A stretch of 64,000 nucleotides of DNA from Streptomyces sp. CA-210063 (GTDB lineage Bacteria; Actinomycetota; Actinomycetes; Streptomycetales; Streptomycetaceae). Shown here piece after piece: positions 41,786 through 53,050 of the stretch (position 1 is the stretch's first letter; each line of letters begins with the position of its first letter). The notes under the pieces were generated by a model. It was given only the letters and a program-made list of their open reading frames with translations. It ran no database searches and was not told where the DNA came from. The position numbers and the translations under genes are program-made. The stretch is taken from positions 1,674,001 through 1,738,000 of the forward strand of contig NZ_CP102512.1 in assembly GCF_024612015.1 (NCBI RefSeq). Direction: 5' to 3'.

Positions 41786-44350
41786 ATGAACAACGGATTC
41801 CCGGGGCCCGAAGGCTACGGTCCGGACCCCTTCAGTGAGTTCTTCGCCCGTTTCTTCGGCGGTCCGCGCCCGCAACGGATCGAGATCGGGAGGCTGATGA
41901 GCGGCCAGGCCCGGCAGCTGGTGGCCGACGCGGCGGCGTACGCGGCGCGGCACGGAAGCAGTGACCTGGACACCGAGCATCTGCTGCGCGCCGCGCTGAC
42001 CGCCGAGCCGACCCGAAGTCTGGTGGCCCGCGCGGGCGCCGATCCCGACGCGCTGGCCGGTGAGATCGACGAGCGGTCGGGCCCGGAGCGGCACAAGCCG
42101 GGCCAGGGGCCGACGCCCGCGTCGCTGGCCCTGACGCCGGCGGTCAAACGGGCCCTGCTCGACGCGCACGAGCTGGCCCGGGTCACCGGCTCCGGCTACA
42201 TCGGCCCCGAACACGTCCTGAGTGCCCTCGCCGCCAACCCCGACTCGGCGGCCGGGCACATCCTGGGCGCCGCGCATCTGTCGGCCTCCGCGCTGCCACC
42301 CGAGGCAGCGGAGCCGTCGGCGGCGGGCACACCCACAGGGCTCCCGTCGCGCTCGGATCCGCCGCGCCGCGCACCCACGCCGACCCTCGACAAGTACGGG
42401 CGCGATCTCACCGAGCTCGCGATGCAGGGCCGTATCGACCCGGTGATCGGGCGGGAGGAGGAGATCGAGCAGACCGTCGAAGTGCTCTCCCGGCGCGGCA
42501 AGAACAATCCCGTGCTCATCGGCGAGGCGGGCGTCGGCAAGACCGCGATCGTGGAGGGGCTGGCCCAGCGCATCGCCGAGGGGGACGTCCCCGATGTGCT
42601 GGCCGGGCGCCGGGTGGTCGCCCTGGATCTGTCCGGGGTGGTCGCCGGGACCCGTTACCGGGGCGACTTCGAGGAGCGGCTGACGAACATCGTCGACGAG
42701 ATCCGCGCGCACTCCGCGGAACTGGTCGTCTTCATCGACGAGTTGCACACCGTCGTGGGCGCCGGCGCGGGCGAGGGCAGCACGATGGACGCGGGCAACA
42801 TCCTCAAGCCGGCCCTGGCGCGCGGAGAGCTGAACATCGTCGGGGCGACGACTCTGGAGGAGTACCGGCGGATCGAGAAGGACTCGGCGCTGGCCCGCCG
42901 GTTCCAGCCGGTGCTGGTCTCCGAGCCGAGCACCGGTGACGCCCTGGAGATCCTGCGCGGGCTGCGCGACCGGTACGAGGCCCATCACCAGGTCCGCTAC
43001 ACCGACGAGGCGCTGGTGGCCGCCGTGGATCTGTCCGACCGGTATCTCACCGACCGCCGGCTGCCCGACAAGGCCATCGACCTGATGGACCAGGCCGGGG
43101 CCCGGGTGCGGCTGCGCGCCCGGACGAAGGGGACGGACGTACGGGCGCTGGAGCAGGAGGTCGAACAGCTGACCAGGGACAAGGACCAGGCGGTCGCGGG
43201 CGAGCAGTACGAGCAGGCCACGCGGTTGCGGGACCGGATCGGCGAGTTGAGGCAGCGGATCGGCGCGGGACGCGACGAGGAGCGGGCCGACGACGGACAG
43301 AGTCTGGAGATCGGCGCCGAGGACATCGCCGAGGTCGTCTCCCGGCAGACCGGCATCCCCGTCAGCAGCCTCACCCAGGAGGAGAAGGAACGGCTGCTGG
43401 GACTGGAACAGCAACTGCATCAGCGGGTCGTCGGACAGGAGGAGGCGGTGGCCGTGGTGGCGGACGCCGTGCTGCGCTCACGCGCCGGACTCGCCAGCCC
43501 CGACCGGCCGATCGGCAGCTTCCTCTTCCTGGGCCCGACCGGCGTCGGCAAGACCGAACTGGCCCGCGCGCTGGCGGAGACCCTCTTCGGCAGCGAGGAC
43601 CGGATGGTGCGGCTCGACATGAGCGAGTACCAGGAGCGGCACACGGTCAGCCGGCTGGTCGGCGCCCCGCCCGGCTACGTCGGCCACGAGGAGGCCGGCC
43701 AGCTGACGGAGACCGTACGACGGCATCCGTACTCGCTGCTGTTGCTGGACGAAGTGGAGAAGGCCCATGCCGATGTCTTCAACACCCTGCTGCAGGTCCT
43801 CGACGACGGCCGGCTCACCGACGCCCAGGGCCGCACGGTCGACTTCACGCACACGGTCATCGTCATGACCAGCAACCTGGGCTCGGAGGCCATCGTCCGG
43901 AGCGGGGCGGGGCTCGGCTTCTCGGCGGGCGGCGCCGAGGCGGCCGAGGAGGACCGGCGCGAGCGGACCCTGCGTCCGCTGCGGGAGCACTTCCGGCCCG
44001 AGTTCCTCAACCGCATCGACGAGATCGTCGTGTTCCGTCAGCTCACCGACGAGCAACTGCGGCGCATCACCGACCTGTTGCTGGAGCAGACGCGTCGTCG
44101 GCTGCACGCGCAGGGCGTCACCATCGAGTTCACCGAGCAGGCCGTCGACCGGCTCGCCCGCCACGGCCACCAGCCCGAGTACGGTGCCCGGCCACTGCGC
44201 CGCACGATCCAGCGGGAGGTCGACAACCCCCTGTCCCGGCAGCTCCTCGACGGTCGACTGCCGTCCGGCACCCGGTTGGTGGCGGAAGTGGAGGACGGGC
44301 GGCTCGCCTTCCGTACGACGCCGCCGCCCGCCTCCGAGCCCGCTACCTGA
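41786..44350 (+). CDS. ClpC-type AAA+ protease ATPase subunit
   Basis: Protein of 854 residues with two AAA+ modules. After an unusual Gly/Phe/Pro-rich leader ([16 protein letters not shown]) come the Clp N-domain (about 45-190), ATPase 1 with GEAGVGKT and [13 protein letters not shown], a short middle domain with a UVR-like segment ([16 protein letters not shown]), and ATPase 2 with [18 protein letters not shown] and the sensor/arginine regions. GAGLGFSAG has an LGF tripeptide in the ClpP-docking loop position, so it should feed ClpP rather than act as a ClpB disaggregase. The ATG at 41786 begins the conserved part and lacks a clear ribosome site. It is a paralogue-type ClpC, not the housekeeping locus. 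Confidence 0.9.
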   Translation: MNNGFPGPEGYGPDPFSEFFARFFGGPRPQRIEIGRLMSGQARQLVADAAAYAARHGSSDLDTEHLLRAALTAEPTRSLVARAGADPDALAGEIDERSGPERHKPGQGPTPASLALTPAVKRALLDAHELARVTGSGYIGPEHVLSALAANPDSAAGHILGAAHLSASALPPEAAEPSAAGTPTGLPSRSDPPRRAPTPTLDKYGRDLTELAMQGRIDPVIGREEEIEQTVEVLSRRGKNNPVLIGEAGVGKTAIVEGLAQRIAEGDVPDVLAGRRVVALDLSGVVAGTRYRGDFEERLTNIVDEIRAHSAELVVFIDELHTVVGAGAGEGSTMDAGNILKPALARGELNIVGATTLEEYRRIEKDSALARRFQPVLVSEPSTGDALEILRGLRDRYEAHHQVRYTDEALVAAVDLSDRYLTDRRLPDKAIDLMDQAGARVRLRARTKGTDVRALEQEVEQLTRDKDQAVAGEQYEQATRLRDRIGELRQRIGAGRDEERADDGQSLEIGAEDIAEVVSRQTGIPVSSLTQEEKERLLGLEQQLHQRVVGQEEAVAVVADAVLRSRAGLASPDRPIGSFLFLGPTGVGKTELARALAETLFGSEDRMVRLDMSEYQERHTVSRLVGAPPGYVGHEEAGQLTETVRRHPYSLLLLDEVEKAHADVFNTLLQVLDDGRLTDAQGRTVDFTHTVIVMTSNLGSEAIVRSGAGLGFSAGGAEAAEEDRRERTLRPLREHFRPEFLNRIDEIVVFRQLTDEQLRRITDLLLEQTRRRLHAQGVTIEFTEQAVDRLARHGHQPEYGARPLRRTIQREVDNPLSRQLLDGRLPSGTRLVAEVEDGRLAFRTTPPPASEPAT

Positions 44351-46148
44351 CCGGGTGCACGACCATCGCCGCGCCACCCCCGCGCCGTACCGTCTCCGCG
44401 GCGGCCAGCCACCTGCCGTTCGACAGGCGCTGGACGGCGGTCGCCGCGCCGATCTCCGGGTTCTGCCGGAAGCCGTGCCCGATGGCTTCGAGTTCGGTCT
44501 TCAACGGACTGTTCCACAAGCCCGGTTCGAGTTCGGTGGTGGTCTGGTTGCGCTGGCTGGCGCGGGGCGCGGCGATCGCGTCGACCAGCGGCAGGCCCCG
44601 GTCGAGGAAGCCGGTCAGCGTCTGCAGCACGGTGGTGATGATGGTCGCTCCGCCCGGCGAACCGAGCGCCACCACGGGCTTGTCGTGCTGGTCCAGCACG
44701 ATCGTCGGCGACATCGACGAGCGCGGGCGCTTGCCCGGACCCGGCAGGTTCGGGTCGTGCACGGCCGGGTTGGCCGGGGTGAAGGAGAAGTCCGTCAGCT
44801 CGTTGTTGAGCAGGAAGCCCCGGCCCGGCACGGTGATGCCGCTGCCGCCGGTCTGCTCGATGGTGAGCGTGTAGGAGACGACGTTGCCCCACTTGTCGGC
44901 GACCGTGAGATGGGTCGTGCTGTCGCCCTCGTACGTCGTCGGCGCGGCCGTACCGCCCGTCGCGCAGGCCGCCGGATCGCGCGGGTCACCCGGTGCGACG
45001 GGGCTGGTCAGCACCGCGTCGTCCTTGATCAGGCACGCGCGCGAGTCGGCGAACCTCTGCGACAGCAGCTCCTTCGTCGGTACGTCCTCGAAGGCGGGGT
45101 CACCGACCCAGCGGCCCCGGTCGGCGAAGGCGACACGGCTGGCCTCGATGTAGCGGTGCAGGTACTGGACGTCGCTCGCCTTCGAAAGGTCGGTCCGCTC
45201 AAGGATGTTGAGCGCCTCGGCGACCGTGGTACCGCCGGAGGACGAGGGGGCCATCCCGTAGACGTCGAGACCTCGGTACGTCGCCTTCGTGGGCACCTGG
45301 CGCTTGGTGCGGTAGGCGGCGAGGTCCTTGGCCGTCAGGTCGCCGGGGCGGGCGTTGTAGCCCGAACTCGGGTCCACCGGCGGCTTGTTGACCGTGTCAA
45401 CGATGTCCTGGGCGATGCCACCCCGGTAGAGCGCGCCGGCGCCCTTGCGGCCCAACTCCGCGTAGGTGCGGGCCAGATCGGGGTTCTTGAGGGTCGATCC
45501 GACCACCGGCAGCCGGCCACCGGGCAGGTACAGGTCGACCGTGGCCGGGAAGTTCCGGAACCGGGCCTCGTTGGAGGCGGTCTGGGCGCGGAAGGTCGCG
45601 TCGACGGTGAAGCCGTCGCGGGCGAGCTTCTCGGCGGGCTTCAGCAGGTTGCCGAGCGGCTTGCTGCCCCAACTCCTCAGCGCCGTCCGCCAGGTCGCCG
45701 GGGTGCCGGGCGTGCCGACGCTCAGGCCGCTGGTGACGGCCTCCGCGAAGGGGATCGCCGTGCCGTTCTCCAGGAAGAGGCTCTCGTCGGCGCTCAGGGG
45801 CGCGGTCTCGCGGCCGTCGATGGTGTGCACCGTACGGGACTTGGCGTCGTAGTAGACGAAGTAGCCGCCTCCGCCGATGCCCGCCGAGTAGGGCTCGGTG
45901 ACGCCGAGCGCGGCGGCCGTGGCGACGGCCGCGTCCACCGCGTTGCCGCCCTTGCGGAGCACCTCGATGCCGGCGGCGGAGGCGTCCGGGTCGACGCTGG
46001 ACACGGCACCGCCGTAGCCGACGGCCAGCGGGGCCTTCTCGACGGTGTCCGTCGCGGCGGAGGTCGGCGGGGCCGCCCCCACCGACACCACGGCGGACGC
46101 AGCCGCCAGTACAGCCAGTTTCCGCGCGACAGGGCGACGCAGACGCAT
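44343..46148 (-). CDS. ggt: Secreted gamma-glutamyltransferase
   Basis: Protein of 601 residues with a Sec signal (RRPVARK, hydrophobic core, cleavage near TSAAT at about residue 33). VLRKGGNAVDAAVATAAALGV and GIGGGGYFVYYD are typical of the large subunit; the autocatalytic Thr is in DSTTHLTVADKWGN, and GSPGGATIITTVLQ forms the small-subunit loop. It cleaves glutathione and gamma-glutamyl peptides outside the cell. It converges on the Clp gene and the two coding regions overlap by 8 bp at their stop codons, leaving no terminator between them. A second, cytosolic member of the family is at 24801-26699. Confidence 0.94.
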   Translation of the reverse strand: MRLRRPVARKLAVLAAASAVVSVGAAPPTSAATDTVEKAPLAVGYGGAVSSVDPDASAAGIEVLRKGGNAVDAAVATAAALGVTEPYSAGIGGGGYFVYYDAKSRTVHTIDGRETAPLSADESLFLENGTAIPFAEAVTSGLSVGTPGTPATWRTALRSWGSKPLGNLLKPAEKLARDGFTVDATFRAQTASNEARFRNFPATVDLYLPGGRLPVVGSTLKNPDLARTYAELGRKGAGALYRGGIAQDIVDTVNKPPVDPSSGYNARPGDLTAKDLAAYRTKRQVPTKATYRGLDVYGMAPSSSGGTTVAEALNILERTDLSKASDVQYLHRYIEASRVAFADRGRWVGDPAFEDVPTKELLSQRFADSRACLIKDDAVLTSPVAPGDPRDPAACATGGTAAPTTYEGDSTTHLTVADKWGNVVSYTLTIEQTGGSGITVPGRGFLLNNELTDFSFTPANPAVHDPNLPGPGKRPRSSMSPTIVLDQHDKPVVALGSPGGATIITTVLQTLTGFLDRGLPLVDAIAAPRASQRNQTTTELEPGLWNSPLKTELEAIGHGFRQNPEIGAATAVQRLSNGRWLAAAETVRRGGGAAMVVHPVR

Positions 46149-46279
46149 CCGTACCTCCAGTCAAGGACCGTGCGCGCAGACTAACCCGGTTGCCATGGTC
46201 CCGTCAGGAGGCACCCGAGGACGGTAAATCGGACAGGGATTCGGGCAGTGTTCGGCGGCGCCCGCTACCATGCGCGGCC

Positions 46280-47035
46280 ATGAATGACGACGTGCGCAAT
46301 ATCGTCCTCGGCGTGATCGCGGCGGGGCTCAGTGCCTCGCTGGGCTGGTTCGTCCGGACGTACCTGTGGAAGCGGAAGCTCCGCCGCAAGCAGACGTTCT
46401 TCGGGCTGCCCGCGAACTCCGAGTCCCTGCTGGTGGTCAACCGTGATCCGTCCAGCGCGGATCTGGCGGTCCACCGCTTCGACGTGTTCGCGCTGCTGGA
46501 GCTCTCCGCGCTGATCAAGGACTGCGGCTCGCACGCGCAGATGATCACCCAGGACGCGGCCCAGCAGGGCTTCGGCGAACGCACCGAGTTCTGCGTGGGC
46601 GGGCCGGTCTCCAATCGCCGGATGGCCGCGCACATATCGGCCATGCTGCCCGGTATACGGTTCAACACCGACACCGAGCCCGGCCCCGACCGGGCCTCCT
46701 TCCAGATCGGCGGCGAGCGCTATCGCCTGGAGCCCGGCGTCACCGAGCACGTCATCCTGGCCCGGCTCACCACCGGCCAGCCGGACCAGGCGCGGCCCGT
46801 CTTCCTCTTCTGCGGCCAGCGCGCCATCACCAACCAGGCCGCCACCCGCTATCTCGCCCGCAACCACGAGCGCCTGCACCGCAAGTACGGCACCGGCACC
46901 TTCGTCCTCCTCCTGAAGGTCGTCAACTCCCAGGCGTACGGCGCCGATCTGGTCGAACTCGTCGCGGACGTCACGCGCGCGGCCCAGGCCCCGGCGCCGT
47001 CCGTCCCCGCACAGATCTCGCACCGCGCTTCCTAG
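46280..47035 (+). CDS. Conserved membrane-anchored protein of unknown function
   Basis: Protein of 251 residues that I cannot name. One transmembrane segment (IVLGVIAAGLSASLGWFVRTYLW, in part) at residues 6-28 is followed by a basic RKLRRK patch, giving a cytoplasmic domain. That domain contains FFGLPANSESLLVVNRDP, HRFDVFALLELSALIKDCG and FCVGGPVSNRRMAAH, and later VFLFCGQRAITNQAATRYLARNH. The GGPVSNR and CGQRAITN patches suggest a nucleotide- or sugar-nucleotide-type fold, but this is only an impression. The ATG at 46280 is the start of the conserved region. It is divergent from ggt with 131 bp between. Confidence 0.8.
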   Translation: MNDDVRNIVLGVIAAGLSASLGWFVRTYLWKRKLRRKQTFFGLPANSESLLVVNRDPSSADLAVHRFDVFALLELSALIKDCGSHAQMITQDAAQQGFGERTEFCVGGPVSNRRMAAHISAMLPGIRFNTDTEPGPDRASFQIGGERYRLEPGVTEHVILARLTTGQPDQARPVFLFCGQRAITNQAATRYLARNHERLHRKYGTGTFVLLLKVVNSQAYGADLVELVADVTRAAQAPAPSVPAQISHRAS

Positions 47036-47048
47036 TTCACGGCTGAAC

Positions 47049-47106
47049 GTTACCGTCACGTAACTTACCGGGGAGTTACTTCCGGTAAGGGAGTCCGGTT
47101 ACCGTC
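47049..47106. promoter_or_regulatory. Cluster of GTTAC/GTAAC boxes upstream of the secreted hydrolase
   Basis: GTTACCGTC occurs at 47049 and 47098, with GTTAC-N6-GTAAC (47049-47064) and the 7-bp dyad TTACCGG-N10-CCGGTAA (47065-47088) between. The group could be an operator region for the following gene or a terminator for the preceding one. Confidence 0.4.
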
Positions 47107-47142
47107 GGGTCACTTTGCACTTACACGAGTGAGGAGTGACCC

Positions 47143-48741
47143 GTGAGACACCCGCACGGCACCACATCGCGTACGGCCAGGGCTCTGCGTACGAGCGCCG
47201 CCGGCGCCGTCTCGGCCACCCTGGTTGCCGGCACGGCCCTGGGCCTCGCCCCCGCCGCACAGGCGGCGTCCGGCACCACAGGCGCCCCCACCACCCGCTT
47301 CGTCGACATCAAGGGCTACGGCGGCACCGTCCTCAAGGCCAACGTCGTCGCCCCGGCCGACGCCTCACGCGCGTACCCGCTCCTCGTGCTCCCCACGAGC
47401 TGGGGCCTCCCCCAGGTCGAATATCTGGCCCAGGCGCAGAAGCTCGCCGACGCCGGTTACGTCGTGGTCAGTTACAACGTCCGCGGCTTCTGGGAGTCCG
47501 GCGGATACATAGAGGTGGCGGGCCCACCCGACATGGCCGACGCCTCGAAGGTGATCGACTGGGCCCTCGCCAACACCCCGGCCGACGCCGGGCACATCGG
47601 CATGGCGGGGCTGTCGTACGGCGCGGGCATCAGCCTGCTCACCGCCGCACAGGACAAGCGCGTCAAGGCGGTCGCCGCGCTGAGCGGCTGGGCCGACCTG
47701 ATCGACTCGATCTACGGCGGGCGCACCCAGCACCTCCAGGCGGCCGCCCTGCTGGACGGCGCCGGACGGATCACCGGCCGCCAGGGCCCCGAACTCCAGC
47801 AGATCTTCAAGGACTTCTACGCCTCCAACCTGGACAAGGAGGGGGACATGATCGCCTGGGGGGAGAAACGTTCCCCCGAGGCCTACCTGGACCAGCTCAA
47901 CACCAACGGCACGGCGGTCATGCTCGCCAACGCCTGGGGCGACTCCATCTTCCCGCCCAACCAGTACGCCGACTTCTACGAGAAGCTCGCCGGCCCGAAG
48001 CGGCTGGAGCTGCGGCCCGGCGACCACGCCACCACCGAGGTGACCGGCCTGTTCGGGCTGCCCAACGACGTGTGGACGGACACCCGGCGCTGGTTCGACC
48101 GCTACCTCAAGGGCACGGCCAACGGCATCGACCGCGAGCAGCCCGTCCAGCTCAAGTCCCGTACGGGCGGCGCCTTCGAGGGCTATCCGGACTGGAAGTC
48201 GGTCGCCTCGACCCGCGAGAAGATCGCCCTGACGAGCGGCACCACGATCCGCGCGAACGTCGACTCGGGCGCGAACGGCGGCGTCATCTTCCTGTCCAGC
48301 GTCCTGGACCAGCTCGCCCAACTCCCGCCGGTCGCCTCGATTCCGCTGCTGCCGCGCCGCTGGGCGGCCGTATGGCAGTCGGAGAAGTACGCGACGGCGC
48401 GGTCCGTACGCGGCACCGCGAAGCTGCACACCACGGTGACGGCCACCAAGGAGAGCGGCACCCTCGTCGCCTACCTGTACGACGTGGGCCCGCTCGGCCT
48501 CGGCAAGCTGGTCAGCCACGCGCCGTACACCTTCCACGGTGAGACACCCGGCCGGCCGTTCGGCGTGGACCTGGAGTTGCTCTCCACGGCCTACGACGTT
48601 CCGGCGGGCCACCGTCTCGCCCTGGTCGTCGACACGGTCGACCCGCTCTACATCGAGCACAACCCGACCGGCGCGCAGCTGACCTTCTCCTCGCCGCCGA
48701 ACGACCCGTCGTACGTGTCGATACCGCTGCGCGAGCAGTGA
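47143..48741 (+). CDS. Secreted alpha/beta hydrolase, X-Pro dipeptidyl-peptidase (S15)-like
   Basis: Protein of 532 residues. A long signal peptide (basic HPHGTTSRTARALR, hydrophobic core, cleavage after AAQA at about residue 40) sends it outside the cell. The S15/CocE-type hydrolase domain has YNVRGFWESGG, the nucleophile elbow GLSYGAGISL, Asp in NAWGDSIFPP and His in RPGDHATTE; the C-terminal third is the beta-rich lectin-like domain of this family. It may be an ester hydrolase or a prolyl dipeptidase. GTG at 47143 follows GAGGAG by 6 nt. Confidence 0.88.
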   Translation: MRHPHGTTSRTARALRTSAAGAVSATLVAGTALGLAPAAQAASGTTGAPTTRFVDIKGYGGTVLKANVVAPADASRAYPLLVLPTSWGLPQVEYLAQAQKLADAGYVVVSYNVRGFWESGGYIEVAGPPDMADASKVIDWALANTPADAGHIGMAGLSYGAGISLLTAAQDKRVKAVAALSGWADLIDSIYGGRTQHLQAAALLDGAGRITGRQGPELQQIFKDFYASNLDKEGDMIAWGEKRSPEAYLDQLNTNGTAVMLANAWGDSIFPPNQYADFYEKLAGPKRLELRPGDHATTEVTGLFGLPNDVWTDTRRWFDRYLKGTANGIDREQPVQLKSRTGGAFEGYPDWKSVASTREKIALTSGTTIRANVDSGANGGVIFLSSVLDQLAQLPPVASIPLLPRRWAAVWQSEKYATARSVRGTAKLHTTVTATKESGTLVAYLYDVGPLGLGKLVSHAPYTFHGETPGRPFGVDLELLSTAYDVPAGHRLALVVDTVDPLYIEHNPTGAQLTFSSPPNDPSYVSIPLREQ

Positions 48742-48896
48742 TCTCCGGCTGCCGCCGGGCGGGCCTGGCCCCTGGCTACTGCGCGCCCGGCAGCAGCATC
48801 CCTGTTTCGGCCGGGGTGGCGTCCACGGCCTCGCTCACCCCAAGTGGATGAACCGCTCATCGTAGTCGAGGCCCGCGCCCGGTTCGGTGGGGGTGG

Positions 48897-49640
<744 letters not shown>

Positions 49641-49788
49641 GCCCTGCCCGCCCTACTCGCTCTCGGCCGTGTCGTGTCGCAGGTGCCGCAAACTATCCGG
49701 ACGGAAGTGGCCTCCATCCGCGACACGCACTCTCAAGGATTAGCCGTATTGTCAGGAATCGGTCGCGCCGATGTCGACCCCGAGGCGA

Positions 49789-50238
49789 TCACCCCTCCGC
49801 GACCTCGGCGTACAGCTGGGAGAGTTCCGGTGCGCCGCTGGCGGCCCACTCCTGGCCGGCCTCGACCACATCGATCTCACGGCCGGAGGCCAGTCGTACC
49901 ACGGGCTGTCCATTGGACCAGATCTCCCAGCGGGCGCCGGGGACGGTCCGTACGACGACCGTGCCCAGGTAGAGCCCGGCGTCGTTCCCGAGCCAGGCCA
50001 CGGTCTCCTCGTCGTCGCGCCAGCGCGGGACGAGCTGGTCGAGTGCTTCCAACGAGGTCGCGGAGTCGTCGAGTTCGACACCGGCCTGCGCGGCCTGTGT
50101 GCGCAGCAGTTCGCATTCGGAGAGGAGTTCGGCGAGTCCCTCGTGACCGTCGTCGTCACCGTCACCGGAGGTGAACACCGCGACCCCGAACGCGGGGTCA
50201 CGCCTCTTGCGCCAGTTGCCCAGGAAAGAGATGTTCAT
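49789..50238 (-). CDS. Small DUF6278-like conserved protein
   Basis: Protein of 149 residues beginning MNISFLGNWRKRRDPAFGV. The recognisable conserved parts are LAELLSECELLR, SLEALDQLVPRWRDDEETVAWLGNDAGLYLGTVVVR and the C-terminal GAPELSQLYAEVAEG, quoted in part. I associate this pattern with the Streptomyces DUF6278 family, function unknown. No membrane segment or signal is present. It lies 148 bp upstream of gluA on the same strand; co-transcription is possible but unproven. Confidence 0.75.
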   Translation of the reverse strand: MNISFLGNWRKRRDPAFGVAVFTSGDGDDDGHEGLAELLSECELLRTQAAQAGVELDDSATSLEALDQLVPRWRDDEETVAWLGNDAGLYLGTVVVRTVPGARWEIWSNGQPVVRLASGREIDVVEAGQEWAASGAPELSQLYAEVAEG

Positions 50239-50452
50239 GCGGTCAGCGTGTCATTCGTACCGCCCTTCGCACCACAGGCGCGCGGGGACCGCTTGTTCGC
50301 CGGGAGTTCGCCCGCAGTTCGTACCCGCCTCATTGACGGGCCTCTGACGCCTCTTTAGCTTCGTGGCGCATCTGTCGTCTCATCGTTGTACCGATGTCGC
50401 ATGAGGCGTCGTCATCGCCATCATGGTCATCACCGAGCGGGAGGGGTCGCGC

Positions 50453-52213
50453 GTGCGCCGACGCGTCTGGGGAACGACCGTCGTACTGGCTCTGTTGGCG
50501 ACGGTCGCACCCGTCGCCTCCGCCCGGGCCGCCGACGACAGGGCGGCGGAACCGGCGCCGCTGGAACGCCTCTTCGACAACCGGGCGGTCAGCGACGACG
50601 CGCGGCCCGCCGAGGCCGACTTCGACGGCTCCGGCGGTTCCCTCTCGGCGACCGATCTGAAGGCCGCGGGGTGGACGCCCGGGCGGGCGCTGACCGTTCA
50701 GGGCGCCCGGCTGACCTGGCCACGCCGCGCGGCGGGCGAGCCCGACAACGTACGCGCCGCCGGCCAGTCCGTCCGCGTACGGGGCCGGGGCGACGCCCTC
50801 GCCTTCCTGGTCGCCGGCACGGGCGGCACCGACGCGACGGGCACCGGTACGGTCCGCTACGCGGGCGGCACCCGCTCCTCGTACCGTCTGACCGCCCCGG
50901 ACTGGCGCACCGGCCCGCTCGCCATCAAGGCCGTGGCACTCCCCCACATCAACACCCCCGGCGGTCAACTCACCGAGAAGGCACGGCTGTACGTCGTCAC
51001 CGTGCCGCTCGCCCGTGGCCGCGAGGTCGCCTCGGTGACCCTGCCGCGCCATCGGGACCTGCATGTGTTCGCCCTGTCGGTGCGGCCCGAGTCGCGCGGC
51101 TGGACGGGCAGTTGGGCCGCCTCCACCTCCGGCTACACGGCCGTCGGCCCCTGGACCGACCGGACGCTGCGGCTCGTCGTCCACACCTCGGCGGGAGGCC
51201 CCCGAGTACGGATCCGGCTCGACAACACCTTCGCGTCGGCGCCGGTACGGGTCGGGAGCGCGACGGTGGCCTTGCAGGCGGCGGGCGCGGCAGCCCGGAG
51301 CACGCCCGTGCCGCTGTCGTTCCGGGGCGCGTCGGGCACCGAGATCCCGGCGGGGGCACAGGCGTTCAGCGACCCGCTGGGCTTCGAGGTGCCGCCGGAC
51401 ACGAACCTGCTGGTGAGCTTCCATCTGCCGGAGACGATCACCTCCGCGCCCGTGCACCGGCTCGCCCAGCAGACCTCGTACGTGAGCGAGCCGGGCGATC
51501 ACGCGGGCGACGGCTCGGCGGCGGCGTACACCTCGACGCTCACGACCTGGCCGCTGCTGACCGGCGTGGACGTGGGCGGCGGGCCGGGGTCCGTCGTGCT
51601 CCTCGGGGACTCGATCACCGACGGGGAGAAGTCGACGGTCGGTGCGAACCGGCGGTGGCCGGACGTGCTGGCCGACCGGCTGCTGGGGCAGCGCGAGGTC
51701 CCGCACTACGGGGTCCTCAACCAGGGCATCTCGGCGAACCGGGTGGTCGCCGACCGCTACCCGGGCGACGGAGTCTCCACCGACACGGGCGGCGTGAGCG
51801 CCCTGCACCGCCTCGACCGTGACGTCCTCGCCCAGACCTCCGCCCGTACCGCCGTCGTCTTCCAGGGCGTCAACGACGTCCGCTGGGGCGCGACGGCGGA
51901 CGACGTCATCGCCGGGCTGCGGGAGATCGCGGCCCGCGGGCACGAGCGGGGCCTGCGCATGCTCGTGGCCACGATCGCGCCGTGCGAGGGTGAGGCCCGA
52001 TGCACGGCGGCCGCCGACGCCCAGCGGGTCGCGGTGAACGAGTGGATCCGGGGCAACGAGGAGTTCGACGGGGTCCTCGACTTCGACGCGGTGCTGCGGG
52101 ACCCGGAGAGGCCGACGCGGATGCTTCCCCTGTACGACAGCGGGGACCATCTGCATCCCGGGAACGCGGGGCTCGCCGCGCTGGCCGAGTCGGTGGACCT
52201 CAGCCTGCTGTGA
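50453..52213 (+). CDS. Secreted SGNH/GDSL-family hydrolase
   Basis: Protein of 586 residues from GTG 50453, chosen because GAGGGG lies 6-8 nt upstream and the start then gives a compact signal peptide (VRRRVWG, hydrophobic core, cleavage near ASARA). An N-terminal beta-rich region of about 340 residues precedes the catalytic domain: block I VVLLGDSITDG, block II-III with NQGISANRV, block III GVNDVRWG, and the Asp-His pair in YDSGDHLHPGN. It is an exported esterase, lipase or polysaccharide deacetylase. The in-frame ATG at 50423 is an alternative start. Confidence 0.9.
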   Translation: MRRRVWGTTVVLALLATVAPVASARAADDRAAEPAPLERLFDNRAVSDDARPAEADFDGSGGSLSATDLKAAGWTPGRALTVQGARLTWPRRAAGEPDNVRAAGQSVRVRGRGDALAFLVAGTGGTDATGTGTVRYAGGTRSSYRLTAPDWRTGPLAIKAVALPHINTPGGQLTEKARLYVVTVPLARGREVASVTLPRHRDLHVFALSVRPESRGWTGSWAASTSGYTAVGPWTDRTLRLVVHTSAGGPRVRIRLDNTFASAPVRVGSATVALQAAGAAARSTPVPLSFRGASGTEIPAGAQAFSDPLGFEVPPDTNLLVSFHLPETITSAPVHRLAQQTSYVSEPGDHAGDGSAAAYTSTLTTWPLLTGVDVGGGPGSVVLLGDSITDGEKSTVGANRRWPDVLADRLLGQREVPHYGVLNQGISANRVVADRYPGDGVSTDTGGVSALHRLDRDVLAQTSARTAVVFQGVNDVRWGATADDVIAGLREIAARGHERGLRMLVATIAPCEGEARCTAAADAQRVAVNEWIRGNEEFDGVLDFDAVLRDPERPTRMLPLYDSGDHLHPGNAGLAALAESVDLSLL

Positions 52214-52217
52214 CGCC

Positions 52218-52997
52218 TTACACGTCCAGGTCCACCACGACCGGCGCGTGATCGGAGGCGCCCTTGCCCTTGCGCTCCTCGCGGTCCACGTACGAGTCCT
52301 TCACCGCCTTGGAGAACGCCTCGTTGCCGTAGACGAGGTCGATGCGCATGCCCCGGTTCTTCGGGAAGCAGAGCTGGCGGTAGTCCCAGTACGTGAAGGG
52401 GTGCTCGTACTTGAGGGGGCGGGGGACCACGTCGGAGAGGCCGGCCTCGCGGAGGGAGGCGAGGGCGGCGCGCTCGGCGGGGGTGACGTGGGTGAGGCCC
52501 TCGAAGGCGGCCACGTCGTGGACGTCGTCGTCCGTCGGCGCCACGTTGTAGTCACCCATCACGGCGAAGGGGCGGCTGCCGGCCGCGTCACCGGCGACGG
52601 CGGCCTTGAGGGCCTCGAACCACTGGAGCTTGTACGCGTAGTGCGGGTGGTCGACCTCGCGGCCGTTCGGGACGTACACCGACCAGACGCGGACCGGGCC
52701 GCAGGTCGCGGAGAGGGCACGGGGCTCCACGACTCCCTCGTAGCCGGGGTCGCCGGGCAGGCCCTTGACCACGTCCTCTATGCCGACGCGGGAGATCACC
52801 GCCACGCCGTTCCACCGGCCCGTCGCGTGCACCGCGGCCTCGTAGCCCGCTTCGCGGAGCGCGTCGAACGGGAAGCCGTCCTCGGCGATCTTGGCCTCCT
52901 GGAGGCAGAGCACGTCTGTGCCGCTGCTCTCCAGCCAGGCCAGAAGCCTCGGGAGGCGGGCGGTGATCGAGTTCACGTTCCAGGTGGCGATGCGCAT
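52218..52997 (-). CDS. xth: Exodeoxyribonuclease III
   Basis: Protein of 259 residues of the Xth/APE1 family. MRIATWNVNSITARLPRLL and LCLQEAKIAEDGFP open the fold; VMGDYNVAPTDDDVHD carries the catalytic Asp/Asn, and RIDLVYGN and ASDHAPVVVDLDV hold the final Asp-His pair. It cuts DNA 5' of abasic sites and removes 3' blocks in base-excision repair. The stop is 4 bp from that of the convergent SGNH hydrolase gene. It is preceded by the MBL-fold gene on the same strand 53 bp upstream. Confidence 0.95.
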   Translation of the reverse strand: MRIATWNVNSITARLPRLLAWLESSGTDVLCLQEAKIAEDGFPFDALREAGYEAAVHATGRWNGVAVISRVGIEDVVKGLPGDPGYEGVVEPRALSATCGPVRVWSVYVPNGREVDHPHYAYKLQWFEALKAAVAGDAAGSRPFAVMGDYNVAPTDDDVHDVAAFEGLTHVTPAERAALASLREAGLSDVVPRPLKYEHPFTYWDYRQLCFPKNRGMRIDLVYGNEAFSKAVKDSYVDREERKGKGASDHAPVVVDLDV

Positions 52998-53050
52998 GAC
53001 TCACAACCTACCGGGCGGGTCTGACACTCCCGGTCCCGCCCGGTGGTCCC

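Noticed and set aside
40655..43420. Very long minus-strand open frame (over 900 codons) opposite map and the Clp ATPase gene
   Set aside because: It is the complement of two well-supported genes; its translation is compositionally biased and matches no family.
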